Assembly: GCF_001187725.1 (NCBI RefSeq) | Contig: NZ_LGIQ01000005.1 | Coordinates: 867,350-931,349 of the forward strand | DNA: 64,000 nucleotides | Source of the DNA: Brevibacillus reuszeri | GTDB lineage: Bacteria > Bacillota > Bacilli > Brevibacillales > Brevibacillaceae | Direction of reading: 5' to 3' | Part shown: piece after piece, positions 60,504-64,000 of the stretch | Numbering within the stretch: position 1 is the first letter of the stretch | Layout: the number at the start of each line of letters is the position of its first letter | The notes under the pieces: model-generated | Database searches by the model: none | Seen by the model: the letters and a program-made list of their open reading frames with translations, nothing else | Told to the model about the DNA's origin: nothing | Translations under genes and position numbers: made by a program

Positions 60504-60552
60504 GTACTATCGGAAAGTATAAATGTAAGGATGATAGTATAAGTGCAACTAA

Positions 60553-60578
60553 GGCTCCGCCAAAAGCTTGGCGGAGCC
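60553..60578 (-). terminator. Hairpin after the EamA-family gene
   Basis: GGCTCCGCC and GGCGGAGCC form a perfect 9-bp stem with an 8-base loop containing AAGCTT. It lies 15 bp beyond the minus-strand stop at 60593. The T-run after it on the minus strand is weak, so it may be a poor terminator. Confidence 0.7.
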
Positions 60579-60592
60579 AGGTTTTCTAATGG

Positions 60593-61528
60593 CTAGGCTG
60601 ACTTGCTGCCATCGTCTGCCCTTCGTTTGCGTGCGGTTTCGAGCCATTCCTTAATGGGCAGCTCAGCCAAGATCATTCCGGTGAAAATCATCAGGCAGCC
60701 TGTTAGCTGTCTGCCGTTTAATACCTCATGGATAAACACGTATGAGGTCAATGCCGCAAACACGGGCTCCAACGCGAAAATAAGGGCCACCCGCGTAGAG
60801 CTGGTTTGCTTTTGCAGGGCAGTCTGAGCCAGGAATGCGAGAGCGGTGGCAAAAATGGATGTTATGATTAATCCTGTGGCGACCTCTGGCAAAAAGATGA
60901 TGGCTGGATCAAATGCACGGCTCCAATCCTCGAAGAAAAAGGAGTAAATCCAGCTCATCACTGCGACTGTACCAAGCTGCACAATCGCGAGGGGAAGTGC
61001 TTGAAAGTGTGGAGCGTATTTGCCTGTAAATACAATTTGCATAGCAAAACAGATCGCACAGCCAAAGACGAGAATATCACCCAGGTTAAAGCTAAACTCC
61101 TGGTTCTGTGTCAACAGGTACAAACCAGCGGCAGCTAGGATGACACCGATGACAGCTACCGGCTTGACTCGCTCCCGCATCAGCATAAACGAGAACAGCG
61201 GAACGAGGACAACGGACAAGCCTGTGATGAAGCCGGCTTTGGATGGTGTAGTATACAGGAGCCCAACGGTTTGCAGCGCATATCCGAGACAGAGCCAAAA
61301 ACCAAGTATGATCCCGGCTTTGAGCAGTGGACCGCGCCACTGCCTTAGCTGTTGAGGGGATTTGATCACTAGAATAAGTAGTAGGAACAAGGCCGCAACG
61401 GTGAAGCGTACTGCATTAAATGTATTGGGTGGCAACGAGGTGATTGCCTGCTGAACGATGAGAAACGTCGTTCCCCAAATAAAAGCGATTAGAAGCAGAG
61501 TGATATCTGCCATCCATGGTTTTCTCAA
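60593..61528 (-). CDS. Drug/metabolite transporter, EamA family
   Basis: This is a 311-residue protein with ten predicted hydrophobic helices in two EamA halves. I place the start at TTG 61528, behind GAGAGG, giving MRKPWMADITLLLIAFIWGTTF; the frame is open to 61636, but the extra residues are charged and lack a site. Half 1 ends near residue 140 (FITGLSVVLVPLFSFMLMRERVKPVAVIGV), half 2 has VALIFALEPVFAALTSYVFIHEVLNGRQLTG, both typical of the family. The cargo is unknown. It is divergent to hemA. Confidence 0.92.
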   Translation of the reverse strand: MRKPWMADITLLLIAFIWGTTFLIVQQAITSLPPNTFNAVRFTVAALFLLLILVIKSPQQLRQWRGPLLKAGIILGFWLCLGYALQTVGLLYTTPSKAGFITGLSVVLVPLFSFMLMRERVKPVAVIGVILAAAGLYLLTQNQEFSFNLGDILVFGCAICFAMQIVFTGKYAPHFQALPLAIVQLGTVAVMSWIYSFFFEDWSRAFDPAIIFLPEVATGLIITSIFATALAFLAQTALQKQTSSTRVALIFALEPVFAALTSYVFIHEVLNGRQLTGCLMIFTGMILAELPIKEWLETARKRRADDGSKSA

Positions 61529-61740
61529 TTCCTTCCTCTCTCCTCCCGACGTTTTCCGAATCTTTTGGTCGTTTCTTTGTCTAGTCTGCATGATACGGTA
61601 TTCGCTGGGTGATGGCAAGATGATTTGCATGGGCATCGATCATTCGGATTCGACAGGAAAAGCAGCGCCTAATTTTGACAAATTACACTTGCGTTAATAA
61701 ACTTTTCACAATTACTCGTGGCTGATTCTGGACATAATGT

Positions 61741-61746
61741 TATAAT
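61741..61746 (+). promoter_or_regulatory. Putative -10 element of the hemA promoter
   Basis: TATAAT lies 53 bp before the hemA ATG. The hexamer at the usual -35 place (GTGGCT) is poor. A TTGACA further upstream has no matching -10 at 17 bases. The promoter assignment is therefore tentative. Confidence 0.4.
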
Positions 61747-61799
61747 GATAGTGCATTTTACATATTGCGATAGCAGGAAAGACAATCTGGGAGGACATT

Positions 61800-63161
61800 A
61801 TGGATATTCTTTTGTTGGGCCTTAACTACAAAACGGCGCCTGTCGAAATTCGCGAAAAGTTTACATTTAGCGATGATGGGACCTCCCGCGCTCTTCATCT
61901 TCTCTCCCAGACGAAGAGCATTGCGGAATGTATTATTCTTGGCACGTGCAACCGCACGGAAATCTACGTCGTTTGTGACCAGGCCAATATCGGTCGCGAC
62001 TATACTCGCCGTTTTCTGGCGGAGTGGTTTGGTGTGGAGAAGGAGCAATTTAAGGAACATCTCTATATAAAAGAAAACGAACAGGCGATTGACCACTTGT
62101 TCCGTGTTTCGTCTGGCCTGGATTCGATGGTCATGGGAGAGACGCAAATTCTGGGACAGGTGCGGGATGCGTTTCTGCTGGCACAAGAACAGAAGACGAC
62201 GGGCACCGTGTTCAATACGCTGTTCAAGCAAGCAATTACGTTTGCCAAGCGTGCGCATACCGAAACGGCAATCGGTCAAAATGCTGTTTCTGTCAGCTAT
62301 GCGGCAGTTGAGCTCGGCAAAAAAATCTTTGGCTCCTTTGCGGGCAAATCTGTCCTGATTGTTGGAGCAGGCAAAATGAGCGAGCTGACGGCAAAGCATC
62401 TGCATGCCAATGGCTCAGAGCACGTTGTGGTAGCAAACCGCACCTTGGAGCGGGCACAGCTGCTTGCTGAAAAATTCAAAGGTGACTCCTGTACGATGGA
62501 GCAGCTGCCTGAGGCGCTGCTCGTGGCAGACGTCGTCATCAGCTCTACCGGGGCAAACGGCTACGTCCTGGGGAAGAAAGAGCTGGCTCCGATCATGAAG
62601 CAGCGGAAGCATCGCCCGTTGTTCATGGTGGATATTGCTGTACCGCGTGACTTGAATCCAGACCTGCACGATCTTGATAACGTCTACCTGTACGATATCG
62701 ACGATCTGGAAGGAATCGTTGCGAGCAACGTAGCTGAGCGTTCGCGTGAAGCAGAGCGATTGGATGTCATGATCGAGGAAGAGATCGTAGCTTTCACAAC
62801 TTGGTATCAAACATTGGGAGTCGCGCCATTGATCGCAGCCTTGCGTGAAAAAGCATTGACGATCCAGGGTGAAGCGATGAAGAAGATCGAAAACAAGCTG
62901 CCGAATCTTTCCGAAAGAGAGATTCATATCATCCGGAAAACGACCAAAGGAATTGTGAATCAACTGATGCATGATCCTGTGGTTCGACTAAAGGAAATGG
63001 CGGCAACCAAGCACGGGGAAGAGGTGCTCGATATTTTCTCCAAAATGTTTGCGTTGGAGGAAATTCTGGAGCGCACTGAGCAGGAAGCGATCTGGGCAGA
63101 CGACACGAAAAAACAGCTGTCCACTCGTGAGCAAGCATTGGTATCAAGAGTTAGAGAGTAA
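61800..63161 (+). CDS. hemA: Glutamyl-tRNA reductase
   Basis: This is a 453-residue enzyme that reduces glutamyl-tRNA to glutamate-1-semialdehyde, the first step of the C5 path to haem. The N-terminus MDILLLGLNYKTAPVEIREKF, the catalytic Cys in LGTCNRTEIYVV at about residue 50, SSGLDSMVMGETQILGQVRDAF, the NADPH motif VLIVGAGKMSELTAKHL and the C-terminal dimer helix are all intact. The ATG follows GGGAGG. The next gene is the hemX homologue, as in Bacillus hemAXCDBL. Confidence 0.97.
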   Translation: MDILLLGLNYKTAPVEIREKFTFSDDGTSRALHLLSQTKSIAECIILGTCNRTEIYVVCDQANIGRDYTRRFLAEWFGVEKEQFKEHLYIKENEQAIDHLFRVSSGLDSMVMGETQILGQVRDAFLLAQEQKTTGTVFNTLFKQAITFAKRAHTETAIGQNAVSVSYAAVELGKKIFGSFAGKSVLIVGAGKMSELTAKHLHANGSEHVVVANRTLERAQLLAEKFKGDSCTMEQLPEALLVADVVISSTGANGYVLGKKELAPIMKQRKHRPLFMVDIAVPRDLNPDLHDLDNVYLYDIDDLEGIVASNVAERSREAERLDVMIEEEIVAFTTWYQTLGVAPLIAALREKALTIQGEAMKKIENKLPNLSEREIHIIRKTTKGIVNQLMHDPVVRLKEMAATKHGEEVLDIFSKMFALEEILERTEQEAIWADDTKKQLSTREQALVSRVRE

Positions 63162-63222
63162 GCCATTTATAACATCTATATTCGCGACGAATAGATATCG
63201 ATAGAGAAAGAGGGGAGAATGC

Positions 63223-64000
63223 ATGGCCGAGGTGAGATGGATCTATGATCTGACGATCTTTCTCTACGCTGCAAGTGTTCTCTTCTATTTTAACGACTTC
63301 TTGCAGAGCAACCAGAAAGTCAATCGTCTGGCTTTCGGGTTGCTTGTTGTCGTTTGGGCCTTGCAAACCGTTTTTTTCGTCTCACAAACTGTCATGAAAG
63401 CCTATTTTCCTGTCATTACACTTTTTGAGACGCTCTTTTTTTATTCCTGGGTGCTAGTAAGCCTTTCGCTTGCTATTCACTATTTTTTTCGAATTGATTT
63501 GCTGGTATTTTTTACAAATATTATCGGGTTTGTCGTCCTTGTTATGTCTATGTTTATGCCGGAGACTCCGATTGTAGCCGTATCCAGTGTATTGAGCTCT
63601 GAGCTGCTTTTGACACATGTGACGCTCGCGATGTTCAGCTACGGGGCGTTTTCCCTCTCGATGATTTTTTCGTCGATGTATCTGCTACAGCATAAGATGC
63701 TGAAAGAGCGCCGCTGGTCGCCACTATTGCGCCGTCTGCCAAGTCTTGATCAGCTGGAGGGCTATGCGTATCGCATGAACATGCTGGGAGTGCCGATGCT
63801 GCTGCTCTCTATCGTACTAGGAATCATTTGGGGCAAGATGGTATTGCCAGAAAAATTCCTCTTGGATACAAAAGTCGTTCTTTCAGTGACGGTACTTGCC
63901 AGTTATTCTTTGTGGCTTTATCAAAGATACCGGGATACGGTGCAAAGGCGCAGACTGGCGCAATGGAACCTACTGGCGTTTTTACTTCTGCTCATTAACT
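63223..64000 (+). CDS. hemX: HemX/CcsA-like membrane protein, partial (runs off right edge)
   Basis: The frame is open from ATG 63223 to the right edge, at least 259 codons. The protein is mostly hydrophobic with about eight membrane segments (LTIFLYAASVLFYF, LAFGLLVVVWALQTVFFV, LFETLFFYSWVLVSLSLAI, LLVFFTNIIGFVVLVM and so on), like HemX of about 270 residues and the cytochrome c assembly CcsA group. The tract PVITLFETLFFYSW and a later conserved His (LLTHVTLAMFSYG) fit. In B. subtilis HemX lowers the amount of HemA. It is located 61 bp after hemA. Confidence 0.9.
   Translation, partial: MAEVRWIYDLTIFLYAASVLFYFNDFLQSNQKVNRLAFGLLVVVWALQTVFFVSQTVMKAYFPVITLFETLFFYSWVLVSLSLAIHYFFRIDLLVFFTNIIGFVVLVMSMFMPETPIVAVSSVLSSELLLTHVTLAMFSYGAFSLSMIFSSMYLLQHKMLKERRWSPLLRRLPSLDQLEGYAYRMNMLGVPMLLLSIVLGIIWGKMVLPEKFLLDTKVVLSVTVLASYSLWLYQRYRDTVQRRRLAQWNLLAFLLLLIN

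Overview
The window looks like the chromosome of a low- to mid-GC, endospore-forming Gram-positive rod of the Brevibacillus/Paenibacillus type. The right third carries the conserved Bacilli order racE-gerM-rph-rdgB-ysnB-tig-clpP-clpX-lonB-lon-ysxC-hemA-hemX. It contains a spore germination gene (gerM), and clpP lies between tig and clpX, which differs from Bacillus subtilis. The genus is inferred from gene order and protein character; no database search was run.

Region 1 (1-10 kb) is an accessory surface-type region. A very long coiled-coil gene on the minus strand runs off the left edge. It has two exact repeat periods: ten 84-bp (28-residue) units and eight 117-bp (39-residue) units. It is followed by a cysteine-containing beta-rich protein of unknown function, a family 2 glycosyltransferase, a protein whose N-terminus resembles a degenerate amidase, a secreted CAP/peptidoglycan-binding protein, a DUF1360 membrane protein and another family 2 glycosyltransferase.

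Region 2 (10-27 kb) is a large polysaccharide or glycoprotein-glycan cluster. One plus-strand operon (11.2-16.4 kb) makes GDP-mannose (manC) and a CDP-6-deoxyhexose (rfbG, rfbF, reductase, but no rfbH in view). A minus-strand operon (23.3-16.5 kb) carries a GDP-6-deoxy-mannose reductase-like enzyme, GDP-fucose synthase, three glycosyltransferases and a two-domain FkbM-type methyltransferase. A phosphohexomutase and a GDP-mannose 4,6-dehydratase close the cluster. Together they could supply GDP-D-rhamnose, GDP-L-fucose and a CDP-sugar to the linked transferases and methyltransferases. Several transferases are paralogous pairs.

Region 3 (27-39 kb) has nfo (endonuclease IV with a C-terminal extension) and then an eight-gene plus-strand unit: L-asparaginase II, a peptide-binding lipoprotein, a sigma-54 activator, a PepV-type dipeptidase and the four remaining peptide ABC transporter genes. 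A near-perfect sigma-54 (-24/-12) promoter lies 52 bp before the asparaginase start, with an inverted repeat just upstream. The unit therefore looks like a self-contained sigma-54-controlled peptide/asparagine utilisation system, and it is the most interesting system in the window.

Region 4 (39-45 kb) holds an aminoglycoside 6-adenylyltransferase homologue that appears to have lost about 66 internal residues in frame, a DUF3899-like membrane protein, a divergent LysR/PhzF pair, an MHYT-domain histidine kinase and an N-terminally extended Fe/Mn superoxide dismutase.

Region 5 (45-64 kb) is the conserved housekeeping block listed above. Its insertions are an MFS transporter between gerM and rph, a GH84-type glycosidase and a drug/metabolite transporter between ysxC and hemA. 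No rRNA, tRNA, CRISPR array or insertion sequence was seen.
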